Positions 16,765-25,403 of a stretch of 34,454 nucleotides of DNA are shown here, piece after piece. Within the stretch, counting starts at the first letter, position 1. Every line of letters starts with the position of its first letter. This DNA is from Pseudonocardiaceae bacterium. GTDB lineage: Bacteria > Actinomycetota > Actinomycetes > Mycobacteriales > Pseudonocardiaceae. Made by a program: the position numbers and the translations under genes. The DNA lies in the NCBI GenBank assembly GCA_025924655.1, contig JAICHZ010000005.1, forward strand, positions 1-34,454, written 5' to 3'. The notes under the pieces are model-generated. The model was not told where the DNA came from and ran no database searches. It saw only the letters and a list, made by a program, of their open reading frames with translations.

Positions 16765-17915
16765 CCGCGCAGCCGCATCGACATGACGAGATAGCGGTAC
16801 GAGCCGTCCCGGGCGTCATCCGGGTCGTCGGCGCCGAGGCCGGTGACCGGTGTGATGACGGTGGGTTTGCTCGGCTCGGTGAACGACAACGTCGCGCGCG
16901 GCGTCGTCACCGCGGTCAGGCCGTCGAGCAGGTACCCGGCGTTGAACCCGATGGTCAACGGTTCACCGGTGACGCCGACCTCAAGTTCTTCTTCGGCACT
17001 GGACTCATCCTCTGCCTCGGCGGACAGCTGCGCGGTGCCCTCGGAGAACGCCAGCCGGACCGGGGCGAAGCGCTGCGCCACCAGCGCTACCCGCTTCAGC
17101 GCCGCGATGAACTCGCTGACCACCACCTCCACCGTGGTGGTGACCGCGGTGGGCCACAGCGAAGCGAACTTGACGAACTCGCCGTCGAGCAACCGGGTCA
17201 GCGTTTGGCGCCCACCAGCGGAGAAGCCCAGGAATCCCGCGTCGTCAGCGTTGCCCATCGACAGCACCACCTCGCTGGCCGATCCGAGCGACTTGGCGAC
17301 ATCGGCGAGCGTCTTGGCCGGAACGATCAGCGAGGTGCTCGACACCGTACCGGTCGGCGTCCACGGAATGTGCCGCTCGGCGAGGCGGTACCGGTCGGTG
17401 GCGGCCAAGGTGAGGACCTCGGGACCGATCTCCATGCGCACCCCGGTGAGCATGGGCAGTGTCTCGTCGCGGCTGGCTGCCGCGGTGACCTGCGCGACGG
17501 CGGTGGCGAAGACGTCACCACGGACCTTCCCCGAGGTGGCCGGCAGCACCGGCACCGCGGGGTAGTCCTCGATATGCAGCAGCGGCAGGTTGAACCGGAC
17601 CGAACCGCAGCGGACCACCAGCCGGTTTCCCTCGACCACCACCCGTACGTCCTTGGGTGGCAGTGCGCGGGCGATCTCGGCGAGTAGCCGGCCGGAAACC
17701 AGCACCCGACCAGCGGCCTTGTCGGTGACGGGCACCTCGATACGGTTGAGCACCTCGAAGTCGAAACCCGAGACGATCATCGCGCCGTCGGTCACCTCAA
17801 GGACCACGCCCGCGGTCACCGGGACTACCGGACGGGCTGGTAGGCCCTTCGCCGTCCACGCGATGGCCTCGGCGAACGCATCCCGTTCAAGCTCGAACTC
17901 CACGTTACCCACCAT
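16761..17915 (-). CDS. dnaN: DNA polymerase III beta subunit (sliding clamp) paralogue
   Basis: The 384-residue protein aligns along its length with actinobacterial sliding clamps: VEFELERDAFAEAIAWTAKGL at the N-terminus, RVLVSGRLLAEIARALP, DETLPMLTGVRMEI, ATDRYRLAERHIPW and a C-terminal YRYLVMSMRLRG. The clamp tethers DNA polymerase and repair proteins to DNA. In E. coli the last segment reads MPMRL and its Pro lines the protein-binding cleft; here it is Ser. The canonical dnaN is usually between dnaA and recF, neither of which is here, so this may be a second clamp. Start chosen at ATG 17915 because it matches the family N-terminus; the frame is open to 17990. Confidence 0.85.
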   Translation of the reverse strand: MVGNVEFELERDAFAEAIAWTAKGLPARPVVPVTAGVVLEVTDGAMIVSGFDFEVLNRIEVPVTDKAAGRVLVSGRLLAEIARALPPKDVRVVVEGNRLVVRCGSVRFNLPLLHIEDYPAVPVLPATSGKVRGDVFATAVAQVTAAASRDETLPMLTGVRMEIGPEVLTLAATDRYRLAERHIPWTPTGTVSSTSLIVPAKTLADVAKSLGSASEVVLSMGNADDAGFLGFSAGGRQTLTRLLDGEFVKFASLWPTAVTTTVEVVVSEFIAALKRVALVAQRFAPVRLAFSEGTAQLSAEAEDESSAEEELEVGVTGEPLTIGFNAGYLLDGLTAVTTPRATLSFTEPSKPTVITPVTGLGADDPDDARDGSYRYLVMSMRLRG

Positions 17916-18327
17916 CCCTGCGAGTACTCCCGGTTGCGCTGGGTGCGTCAGCGTACCGGGGGTCGCCGGGTGCGCCAGGATGGTGGCCATTGTGGCTCAG
18001 TGGTTGTCAACAGCACACGTCATCGAGCACACTGGGGCGATCGGTGAACAAACCGCAGGACCCGGCTCCACTCGACATCAGCCGGACCGAACGGTTGCTG
18101 GGCGCCCGCACGGCGCCTGGTACACCGATGGCGCAAGCGGCAACTCCCCCTGGCCGCTGGCGTAGCGGCCGCCGACCGGGCGCCACCCCCCCTTGACCCC
18201 GGTCGGCGGTCCACTAGCGGGCCCTTTCGGGCCCTGATAGGCGCCTACCTCGAACGATACGGCTACCGCCGACCGCGTGACACCCGTTGTCAGGCAATCC
18301 TGACCCAGTGCCGCTCTGTAGGTCTTC
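17916..18327. other. Intergenic region with possible decayed plus-strand ORF
   Basis: Between the clamp start and the end of macR lie about 410 bp. A plus-strand frame from GTG 18044 reads (V)NKPQDPAPLDISRTERLLGA and ends in a stop at about 18196. In the next frame (+1) a longer, compositionally protein-like stretch reads LVHRWRKRQLPLAAGVAAAD and later RALIGAYLERYGYRRPRDTR, continuing into the macR region. Together they could be one gene broken by a frameshift, but no family was recognised. A GGGCCC-TTTC-GGGCCC hairpin lies at 18219-18234. The promoter for the clamp gene should be within 17916-18040. Confidence 0.25.
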
Positions 18328-19017
18328 CTACTGGGCGAGGCCGTGCTCGATCGCGTAGCGGGCCAGCTCGACGCGGTTGTGCAGCTGCAGTTTGCGCAAC
18401 GTGGACTGCACGTGGTTCTCCACGGTGCGGTGGCTGATCACCAGCGCGTTCGCGATCTGCCGAGCGGTGTGCCCGGTGGCCACCTGGCGCAACACCTCGG
18501 TCTCCCGCTCGGTGAGGTGCGGCACGTCATCGTGGGGGCCGCGGGCGATCCGGCGGTACTCACCGAGCAGCAACCCGGCCAAGCCGGCGGTGAACACCGC
18601 GTCGCCCTCGGCGGTCCGGCGCACGGCGTCGACCAGCTCGTCCAGCGACGCGGATTTCATCAAGTATCCCGAGGCGCCGGCCTGTATCGCCGCCAGCACG
18701 TCGGCATCCGCGCCGGAAGCGGATAGCACCAGCACCCGGAGGTCGGGGTCGGATTCGATGAGGCACCGGGTGGTTTCCGCGCCGGACGGTCCTTTGGCGC
18801 CGAAATGCAGGTCCATCAGCACTACGTCCGGACGGGCGGCAGCGACGATGCGCAAGGCGGCCGCGCCGTCGACCGCGGTGGCCACCACCTCGAAGCCGCG
18901 CTCGCCAAGGTCGCCGCGCTCGCCGAGGTCGCGGGCCACCCCGTCGCGCCACATCGGGTGGTCGTCGACCACCATGACCCGGATCACCGCCCGGGCGTCA
19001 CCACGGCAGTCGGTCAC
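18328..19017 (-). CDS. LuxR-family (NarL-type) response regulator, MacR-like
   Basis: The 229-residue regulator has a receiver domain with the acidic pair VVDDHP (D18-D19), the phosphoacceptor in DVVLMDL (D69), and Lys in YLMKSA, then a C-terminal LuxR-type helix-turn-helix, LTERETEVLRQVATGHTARQ with HRTVENHVQSTLRKL. It should be phosphorylated by the MacS-like kinase, whose stop overlaps its GTG start (GTGA at 19014-19017). In Streptomyces the MacRS system affects development and pigment production. The receiver carries an unusual tandem duplication, DLGERG-DLGERG. The frame is open to 19059, but the coupled GTG is preferred. Confidence 0.88.
   Translation of the reverse strand: MTDCRGDARAVIRVMVVDDHPMWRDGVARDLGERGDLGERGFEVVATAVDGAAALRIVAAARPDVVLMDLHFGAKGPSGAETTRCLIESDPDLRVLVLSASGADADVLAAIQAGASGYLMKSASLDELVDAVRRTAEGDAVFTAGLAGLLLGEYRRIARGPHDDVPHLTERETEVLRQVATGHTARQIANALVISHRTVENHVQSTLRKLQLHNRVELARYAIEHGLAQ
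18895..18930. repeat. 18-bp tandem duplication inside macR
   Basis: 18895-18912 (GCCGCGCTCGCCAAGGTC) and 18913-18930 (GCCGCGCTCGCCGAGGTC) differ by one base. In the protein this gives DLGERGDLGERG in the first helix region of the receiver, six residues longer than usual for the family. Confidence 0.9.
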
Positions 19018-20153
19018 CGCGCCACGCCGTGCCGGACGCGGGCCAACCGCACCTCCCACTCGGTGCCCCGCCCCGGGCCGGTATCCAGCGTCAACGTGGC
19101 GCCCAGATCGGCGACCCGGCCGCGGATCGAGCGCGACACTCCCATCCGGCCGTCATGCACCGCACCGACGAGCTGATCGCTGTCGAGGCCCGGGCCGTCG
19201 TCCCGGACGCTGAGCACCACTTCGTCGTCGAGATCCTCGACCAGTACCCACGACTTCGCCTCAGGACCGCCGTGCCGGGCGGTGTTGGCCAACGCTTCCC
19301 GGACGACGGCGACCAGCTCGTCGACATCGGCGGCGGGTAGTGGTACTGCGGTTGCGGGCGCTGACACTTCGACCCGGGGGCCAGCCAGTAGGCGCACCGC
19401 GCTGGCCAGGTCCTGCTCACCGGTAGCGCCCGGCGTCGCCGTCGAGAACAGGTACCGCAATGCCATCTCCTGCTCGCCCGCCAACCGCGCCAGCTCGCCG
19501 GCCTCCCCGTCGAGCTGGCCACTGCGGGCTCGCACTCTGGCCAGCACCTGCACCACGCTGTCGTGGACTGACCTGGCCAGCCGTTCGCGTTCGGTGGCGG
19601 CTGCCTCGGCGCGGGACGCCCTTCGAAGCTGTTCGCTCGCCCGCCGAGCTGCCGTCGCCGCGAGTCCCAGCACGAACCCGGTCCCCACTAGCAGGATCAT
19701 GTCGCGAGCGAGGTCGACGCTGAAAAACCCGCGCACCCAGACGTCGACTACCGCGACGGCGACGCCGAACATCGCGCCGGCAGCCCCGCCGGCGTGCACC
19801 GCAACAGCGACCACCGGGCCGCTGGCCCACACCGTGGTGAGCAACGGCGTTCGCTGCGCGACTTCGGTGAGCTGCTCGGTGGACAGCACCAGCGCCGATG
19901 AACTCATCAGCGCCAGCGTCACCAGCAGGTCGATCACGATGGTAAGGGTGCGGCGGGTGCGGTCGTAGCTGTAGGCCAGGCAGGTCACCACAGTCCACAC
20001 CGCGATCCCGGCAAGCACCGCCCAGCCCAGAGCTGGCCGGGCGAAACCGTGGTGGTGCACTGTGATCGCCGCGATCGCGAAAGCTGCCGTAATGGCCCGG
20101 AACAACACCACGCCCCGCCACAGCGGCATCATGATGTCGGTGCCCGCCGGCAT
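19014..20153 (-). CDS. MacS-family sensor histidine kinase
   Basis: The 379-residue protein has an N-terminal membrane region with about six hydrophobic helices (DUF5931-like), a coiled HisKA_3 dimerisation segment, the phosphoacceptor motif ARSVHDSVVQVLARV (His197), and a C-terminal ATPase domain with VVREALANTARHGG (N-box) and SVRDDGPGLDSDQL (G1 box). It phosphorylates the downstream regulator encoded in GTGA overlap. The stimulus is unknown. The ATG at 20153 begins MPAGTDIMMPLWRG; internal ATGs at residues 8-9 are alternatives, and none has a clear ribosome binding site. Confidence 0.88.
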   Translation of the reverse strand: MPAGTDIMMPLWRGVVLFRAITAAFAIAAITVHHHGFARPALGWAVLAGIAVWTVVTCLAYSYDRTRRTLTIVIDLLVTLALMSSSALVLSTEQLTEVAQRTPLLTTVWASGPVVAVAVHAGGAAGAMFGVAVAVVDVWVRGFFSVDLARDMILLVGTGFVLGLAATAARRASEQLRRASRAEAAATERERLARSVHDSVVQVLARVRARSGQLDGEAGELARLAGEQEMALRYLFSTATPGATGEQDLASAVRLLAGPRVEVSAPATAVPLPAADVDELVAVVREALANTARHGGPEAKSWVLVEDLDDEVVLSVRDDGPGLDSDQLVGAVHDGRMGVSRSIRGRVADLGATLTLDTGPGRGTEWEVRLARVRHGVAR

Positions 20154-20182
20154 GCCCGCGGATCATGCCAGTGCTCGCCTAA

Positions 20183-20743
20183 CTAGCAGCTACTGGCCCC
20201 CGCCGCCAACCGGAAGCGCTCGAACTCGGCCACCATCGCCGGCAACGACCAGTGCGCGTTGAGACCGCTGGGGTTGGGCAGCGCCCAGACCAGAGTCGTT
20301 CCCCAGGCAGGTTGCGGTCCGACGGTGGCGTCGGGCGCGGCGAAGGCCACCCGGTATGCGGTGATCCCCACGATGCCCAGCGCGCACGGATGTAAGTCGC
20401 GCACGAGAGTGTGAAGGTGAGCCCCGCCGGCCACCAGCTCGGCTGGGCTCAGCTCGTCGGCCCGGGCGGTAGCCCTGGGCACGATGTTGGTGATCCCCAC
20501 GCCGAGCGCGGGCAGCAGGTGTTGCTCGTCAGGCCGCAACCGGCGCGGAGTGAAGCCGGCGCCGTGCAGCGCCGGCCAGAACCGGTTGCCCGGCCGGGCG
20601 AAGTGCCGGCCGGTGGCGGCGGAGGTCAGGCCCGGGTTGATCCCGCAGAACAGCACCCGCAGCGGCGGGCCGTCCGGCCCCGGGAGCACGTCCGCAAGGA
20701 CCCGTGAGTGGCGATGCGCCTCCTGGCTCACATTGCCACTCAC
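20183..20743 (-). CDS. mug: G/U mismatch-specific DNA glycosylase
   Basis: The 186-residue enzyme removes uracil, and related lesions, mispaired with guanine. Family motifs VLFCGINPGLTSAATGRHFA, ARPGNRFWPALHGAGF and NPSGLNAHWS are present (the first supplies the catalytic GINPG Asn). The GTG start at 20743 overlaps the TGA of the AI-2E transporter gene (GTGA). A second possible start is an internal GTG at 20731, and the segment (V)SGNVSQEAHRHSRVLADVLP before the family core is not conserved as far as I can tell, so the true start is uncertain. The gene lies 29 bp upstream of macS. Confidence 0.92.
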   Translation of the reverse strand: MSGNVSQEAHRHSRVLADVLPGPDGPPLRVLFCGINPGLTSAATGRHFARPGNRFWPALHGAGFTPRRLRPDEQHLLPALGVGITNIVPRATARADELSPAELVAGGAHLHTLVRDLHPCALGIVGITAYRVAFAAPDATVGPQPAWGTTLVWALPNPSGLNAHWSLPAMVAEFERFRLAAGASSC

Positions 20744-20745
20744 GG
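20702..20745. repeat. Inverted repeat over the AI-2E/mug junction
   Basis: 20702-20716 and 20731-20745 form a 15-bp stem with one G-T pair and a 14-nt loop. It contains the overlapping stop (AI-2E) and GTG start (mug). In mRNA it would hide the first mug start and an AGGAGG-like run in the loop. Confidence 0.65.
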
Positions 20746-21903
20746 ATCGCGGACCTCTGGGTCGACGGGCACGTCGGCTGGGGGGAATGCGGAGCCCACG
20801 GCGCCGGAGTCGACGGCAGGATCGAGGTTACCGCTGATCAGCGCCCGGATACCAGCGTTCAGGACGGCGAGCAGTGGCACCGCCAGCAGGGCTCCGGCGA
20901 TACCGGCGACCACCGAGCCGACTGCGACGGCCAGCACCACCGCCACCCCGTTGAGCTCGACGGCGCGGCCCATCAGCAGCGGTTGCATGACGTTGCCCTC
21001 CAACTGCTGCACGCAGATCACCACGGCGAGCACGATCAGCGCCGGCACCGGCCCGTTGGTCACCAGCACCACCAGCACCGCGACCACGCCGGAGACCACC
21101 GCACCGACCACCGGGATGAACGCCGCCAGGAATACCAACGCGGCCAGCGGCACCACCAGCGGGGCGCCAACCGCCACCAACCCGATCCCGATACCCAATG
21201 CATCCATCACTGCCACCAGCGCGGTGGCCCGGATGAACCCGACCAGAGAGCCGAATGCGCGCTGGCCAGCGATGTCGACCCGATTACGAACCGGGCGAGG
21301 CACCGCCCCGAGCAGGAAGCACCACATCGACCTGCCGCCGTAGAGGAAGTAGATCAACGTGAACAACGCCAGCACGGCACCGGCAAGGTATTGCCCGACC
21401 GTGAACGCGGTAGACAACGCGCCCGAGGTGATCGCATAACGGTTGTTGGCCACGGAGCGGCTCAGCGAGTCGAGCAGGTTCTGCAGGTTCACCGGCGGCA
21501 GCCCGAAGGGCGGGTGCTGCAGCCACACCCGGATCTGCTGGACACTGTTGGCGATCTGGATCTGCAGGGCGGGCAACCCGTTGATGAACGCCTGAATGAC
21601 GACTCCGAGCAGCCCGCCGATCAGTGCGAGTCCGGTGACGAGGACCACCAGAGTGGCCACCCCCCTGGGCACCCGGCGCCTGGTCAACCAGTCCACTACC
21701 GGGCCCAACAACGCGGTCAGCAGCAAGGCCACCGCCACCGGGATCATCACCTGCCGCAAGGCGATCGCCACGTAGCCCAGCACGACGATCAGCCCGGCCA
21801 CCGCCAGCACCCGCCACGACACCGCGGCCGCCACCCGCAACGGGTAGGGCACGGCAGCCGCCGCATCGCGGTTAGCCGAGCTCGGGCCCGGGCTCCGATT
21901 CAC
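20740..21903 (-). CDS. AI-2E family transporter (TqsA/YdiK-like)
   Basis: The 387-residue membrane protein has the AI-2E transporter layout: paired N-terminal helices (AVAGLIVVLGYVAIALRQVM), a helix pair near residues 60-125, a large soluble insert, and C-terminal helices with the family-typical VAVGSVVAGIAGALLAVPL and GAVVSGVVAVLVVLVTNGP. Family members export small molecules or move ions; substrate unknown. The start is ATG 21903. It precedes mug and is likely the first gene of a minus-strand operon AI-2E, mug, macS, macR. Confidence 0.88.
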   Translation of the reverse strand: MNRSPGPSSANRDAAAAVPYPLRVAAAVSWRVLAVAGLIVVLGYVAIALRQVMIPVAVALLLTALLGPVVDWLTRRRVPRGVATLVVLVTGLALIGGLLGVVIQAFINGLPALQIQIANSVQQIRVWLQHPPFGLPPVNLQNLLDSLSRSVANNRYAITSGALSTAFTVGQYLAGAVLALFTLIYFLYGGRSMWCFLLGAVPRPVRNRVDIAGQRAFGSLVGFIRATALVAVMDALGIGIGLVAVGAPLVVPLAALVFLAAFIPVVGAVVSGVVAVLVVLVTNGPVPALIVLAVVICVQQLEGNVMQPLLMGRAVELNGVAVVLAVAVGSVVAGIAGALLAVPLLAVLNAGIRALISGNLDPAVDSGAVGSAFPPADVPVDPEVRDP

Positions 21904-21984
21904 GCCGCCACGCTATCGTCCTTTCCGCGCCCTGGGCGCCCCATCGGTCCCATGGGCCCCAAGAGAGGGGCATGCGGGTGTTCT

Positions 21985-22009
21985 GCGTAGGTGCCACACC
22001 CGGCAATTA
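21985..22009. repeat. Half-copy of the 11834-11890 palindrome
   Basis: GCGTAGGTGCCACACCCGGC at 21985 onward matches the left arm of the palindrome at 11834 at about 20 of 25 positions, including the first 11 bases. It lies 16 bp after the fadB stop codon side of the spacer, so it may be the remains of a terminator or dispersed repeat. No complementary arm is present. Confidence 0.5.
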
Positions 22010-22025
22010 CGAAGAGAAGTTGGAG

Positions 22026-24182
22026 CTAGTCGAAGGACTCGCCGGCGTCGGCTTTGGCGATCAGTGACGCGGGTGGGGTGAAGCGGGGGCCGTAGCGGTC
22101 AGCGAGTTCGCGCGCGCGGGCGACGAAGCCGGCCACGCCGCCGGGGTAGCCGTTGATGAACTGCACCACGCCGCCGGTCCACGGCGGGAACCCGATCCCC
22201 ATGATGGAGCCGATGTTGGCGTCGGGCACCGAGGTGATCACACACTCGTCGAGGCACTTCACGGCCTCCAGCGCCTCGACGAACAGCATCCGCTCCTTCA
22301 TGTCCGCGAACGGGATCGTATCCGGGCGAAACGGGCCGAAGTGTTCGGCCAGGCCGGCCCACAAGCGGGTGCGCCGGCCAGCGTGGTAGTCGTAGAACCC
22401 GGCACCGCCAGACCGCCCCGGGCGGACCAGCTCGAGCACCATCCGGTCGACGATCGCGTCAGCGGGATGCGGGGTCCAGGTACTCCCAGCGGCGGCCTCG
22501 ACACCGCGCCGGGTCTGTTCACGGATCATGCGGGTCAGGGTCAGGCTCAGCTCGTCCATCAACTGCAGCACCGGCGCCGGGTAGCCGGCCTGCAAGGTGG
22601 CCTGCTCGATCGACGCCGGGGGCGCGCCCTCGGCGAGCATCGCGACACCCTCGTTGAGGACGGTGCCGATCACCCGGCTGGTGAAGAAACCGCGGCTGTC
22701 GTTGACGACGATGGGGGTCTTGCGGATCTGTTGCACCACGTCCACAGCGGCGGCCAGCGCCGCATCTGACGTCTGCGCGCCACGGACGATCTCCACCAGC
22801 GGCATCTTGTCCACCGGGGAGAAGAAGTGCAGGCCGAGGAAGTCGGCCGGGCGGTCCACTCCCGACGCCAGGTCGGTGATCGGCAGCGTCGAGGTGTTCG
22901 AGCACAGCAGTGCATCGGGATCGACCACGTCGAGGATCTCGGCGAAAACCTTCTTCTTCAGCGCCGGGTCCTCGAACACCGCCTCGATCACCAGGTCGCA
23001 GCCCTTCAGATCGGCGGCATCGGCGGTCGGGGTGATCCGGGCCAGTAGGGCATCGCGCTGCTCGGCCGTGGATTGGCCCCTGGACATGGCCTTGCCGAGC
23101 ACCTTCTCCGAGTATCCCTTGCCCCGCTGCGCTGCCGCGAGATCCACGTCCTTGAGCACGACGTCCATGCCTGCACGGGCGCACGAGTAGGCAATGCCGG
23201 CGCCCATCATCCCGGCGCCGAGCACGCCGACCTTGCTGAAGGTGCGCTTGGGATAACCGTCGGGCCGGCTGCCGCCCTTGTTGATGTGCTGCAGGTCGAA
23301 GAAGAAGGCCTTGATCATGTTCTTGGCGACCTGGCTGGTGGCCAGGTCCATGAAGTAGCGGGTCTCGATCTGCAGTGCGGTGTCGAAGTCCACCTGCGAG
23401 CCCTCCACCGCCGCGCACAGGATGTGGTGCGGGGCTGGCATCGGCGCGCCCTTGAGTTGCTTGCGCAGGGTGGCTGGGAACGCCGGCAGCATCTGCGCCA
23501 ACGCCGGAGTGGACGGTGTACCACCGGGGATCTTGTAGCCTGGGACGTCCCAGGGCTGCTGCGCCCGTGGGTGCGCCGCGATCCACTCGCGGGCCCGCGC
23601 GAACATCTCCTCGGGCGTTGCGACCACCTCGTCGACGATGCCGGTCTCCTTGGCCTGCGCTGGACGCAGCTGCTGGCCCCTTGTCAGCAGCTGCGTCAGC
23701 GCGGTCATCAGGCCGAGCATCCGCACCGTGCGGACCACCCCGCCAAGTCCAGGCAGTATTCCCAACGTCACCTCGGGAAAACCGATCTTGGTACTCGGGT
23801 TGTCCAGCGCGATGCGATGGTGGCAGGCCAGCGCGATCTCCAGACCACCGCCCAGCGCGGCGCCATTGATGGCGGCGACCACCGGTTTGCCCAGCTTCTC
23901 CAGCCGCCGCAGCTGGCCCTTGAGCAGGGCGATGTGAGCGGCGAACTCGCGGGCGCTCTCCGGGGTGACATTGCGTAGCGCGTTGAGGTCCGCGCCGGCG
24001 AAGAAGGTCTTCTTCGCCGAGGTGAGGATTACTCCGGTGATCGAGTCGCGCTCGGCTTCCAGGCGGTCTAGGGTCTCGGCCATCGCGGTGACGTAGTTGT
24101 CGTTCATCGTGTTCGCCGACCTGCCCGGGTCGTCCATCGTGAGCGTGACGATCCCGTTGGCATCAGCGTCCCAGCGAATCAT
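22026..24182 (-). CDS. fadB: Fatty acid oxidation multifunctional enzyme (enoyl-CoA hydratase / 3-hydroxyacyl-CoA dehydrogenase)
   Basis: The 718-residue alpha subunit catalyses hydration of enoyl-CoA and NAD-dependent oxidation of 3-hydroxyacyl-CoA in beta-oxidation. The N-terminal crotonase domain shows FFAGADLNALRNV, GAALGGGLEIALACHHRIA and IGFPEVTLGILPGLGG. The dehydrogenase domain begins at about residue 320 with VGVLGAGMMGAGIAY (GxGxxG) and includes LGLHFFSPVDKMPLVEIV with the catalytic His. Length matches mycobacterial FadB (about 720). AAGGGG lies five bases before the ATG, and it starts 9 bp after the fadA stop, so fadA-fadB form one operon. Confidence 0.96.
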   Translation of the reverse strand: MIRWDADANGIVTLTMDDPGRSANTMNDNYVTAMAETLDRLEAERDSITGVILTSAKKTFFAGADLNALRNVTPESAREFAAHIALLKGQLRRLEKLGKPVVAAINGAALGGGLEIALACHHRIALDNPSTKIGFPEVTLGILPGLGGVVRTVRMLGLMTALTQLLTRGQQLRPAQAKETGIVDEVVATPEEMFARAREWIAAHPRAQQPWDVPGYKIPGGTPSTPALAQMLPAFPATLRKQLKGAPMPAPHHILCAAVEGSQVDFDTALQIETRYFMDLATSQVAKNMIKAFFFDLQHINKGGSRPDGYPKRTFSKVGVLGAGMMGAGIAYSCARAGMDVVLKDVDLAAAQRGKGYSEKVLGKAMSRGQSTAEQRDALLARITPTADAADLKGCDLVIEAVFEDPALKKKVFAEILDVVDPDALLCSNTSTLPITDLASGVDRPADFLGLHFFSPVDKMPLVEIVRGAQTSDAALAAAVDVVQQIRKTPIVVNDSRGFFTSRVIGTVLNEGVAMLAEGAPPASIEQATLQAGYPAPVLQLMDELSLTLTRMIREQTRRGVEAAAGSTWTPHPADAIVDRMVLELVRPGRSGGAGFYDYHAGRRTRLWAGLAEHFGPFRPDTIPFADMKERMLFVEALEAVKCLDECVITSVPDANIGSIMGIGFPPWTGGVVQFINGYPGGVAGFVARARELADRYGPRFTPPASLIAKADAGESFD

Positions 24183-24191
24183 TGCTACCCC

Positions 24192-25403
24192 TTACAGCCG
24201 CTCGATGATGGTGGCGATGCCCATGCCGCCGCCGACGCACAGCGTGGCCAGGCCGTAACGCAGGTCGCGGCGCTCCAGCTCGTCGATCAGCGTGCCCAGG
24301 ATCATCGCGCCGGTGGCGCCCAGCGGGTGGCCCATGGCGATCGCGCCGCCGTTGACGTTGAGTTTGTCGTGCGGCACGTCCATGTCCCGCATGAAGCGCA
24401 GCACCACCGCGGCGAAGGCCTCGTTGACCTCCACCAGGTCGATCTGGTCCATCGTCATGCCGGCCTTGGCCAGCGCCTTGCGAGTCGCCGGTGCCGGACC
24501 GGTCAACATGATCGTCGGCTCCTCGCCGGTGACCGCGCCGGCCACGATCCGGGCCCGTGGGGTCAGCCCGAGATCCCGCCCGACCTGCTCGGAGCCGACC
24601 ACCACCAACGCGGCACCGTCAACGATGCCCGAGGAGTTTCCGGCGTGATGGACGTGCTCGATGCGCTCCACCCAGTGGTAGCGCTGCAACGCGACGGCGT
24701 CGAACCCGGCCTGCTCACCGAGGTCGGCGAAGGACGGGGTGAGCGCACCGAGGGCCGCCATGGTGGTGTCCGGGCGCAGGTGCTCGTCACGCTCGAGGAT
24801 GACGGCGCCGGTGCGGTCCCGCACCGGGACCACCGAGCGCTGGAAATAGCCATTGCTCCACGCCTTGGCTGCGCGGTGCTGGGATTCCACGGCGTAGGAG
24901 TCGACGTCGTGGCGGGTGAAGCCCTCGATGGTCGCGATCAGGTCCGCGCTGATGCCCTGCGGGACGAAGCGAGCCGCATAGGCAGTCTCCGGGTCCATCG
25001 CGATGGCGCCACCGTCGGAGCCCATCGGCACCCGGGACATTGACTCGACACCGCCGGTGAGTACCAGGTCCTCCCAGCCCGACCGGACCTTCATCGCGCC
25101 CAGGTTGACCGCTTCCAGGCCCGAGGCGCAAAACCGGTTGATCTGCAGCCCGGCGACGGTGTCCGGCAGCCCGGCGGCCAACGCCGCGGCACGTGGCAGG
25201 TCGCCGCCCTGGTCACCCACCGGGGCGACCACCCCGAGCACCATGTCGTCGATCCGCGCCGGGTCCAGGTTCGGGTGACGCTTGCGCAGCTCAGCGATCA
25301 ACCCGGTGACCAGGGAGATCGGCTTGACACCGTGCAGTGCGCCGGTCGCCTTGCCCTTGCCCCGCGGGGTGCGCAGAGCTTCGTAGAGGAATGCTTCAGT
25401 CAT
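24192..25403 (-). CDS. fadA: Acetyl-CoA C-acyltransferase (thiolase)
   Basis: The 403-residue beta subunit performs thiolytic cleavage of 3-ketoacyl-CoA. It has the nucleophile in [11 protein letters not shown] (Cys92), the C-terminal catalytic His in GHPLGATGA, and the Cys in LCVGGGMG. Length equals that of mycobacterial FadA. The start at ATG 25403 has GGAG six bases upstream; the frame extends to 25457 but that extra region overlaps the regulator. Its first codons overlap the end of the merR gene by 8 bp, and fadB follows. Confidence 0.96.
   Translation of the reverse strand: MTEAFLYEALRTPRGKGKATGALHGVKPISLVTGLIAELRKRHPNLDPARIDDMVLGVVAPVGDQGGDLPRAAALAAGLPDTVAGLQINRFCASGLEAVNLGAMKVRSGWEDLVLTGGVESMSRVPMGSDGGAIAMDPETAYAARFVPQGISADLIATIEGFTRHDVDSYAVESQHRAAKAWSNGYFQRSVVPVRDRTGAVILERDEHLRPDTTMAALGALTPSFADLGEQAGFDAVALQRYHWVERIEHVHHAGNSSGIVDGAALVVVGSEQVGRDLGLTPRARIVAGAVTGEEPTIMLTGPAPATRKALAKAGMTMDQIDLVEVNEAFAAVVLRFMRDMDVPHDKLNVNGGAIAMGHPLGATGAMILGTLIDELERRDLRYGLATLCVGGGMGIATIIERL

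Noticed and set aside
22519-23586. 355-codon alternative frame within fadB
   Set aside because: Fully overlaps the clear fadB reading frame in another phase, with shadow-type composition.
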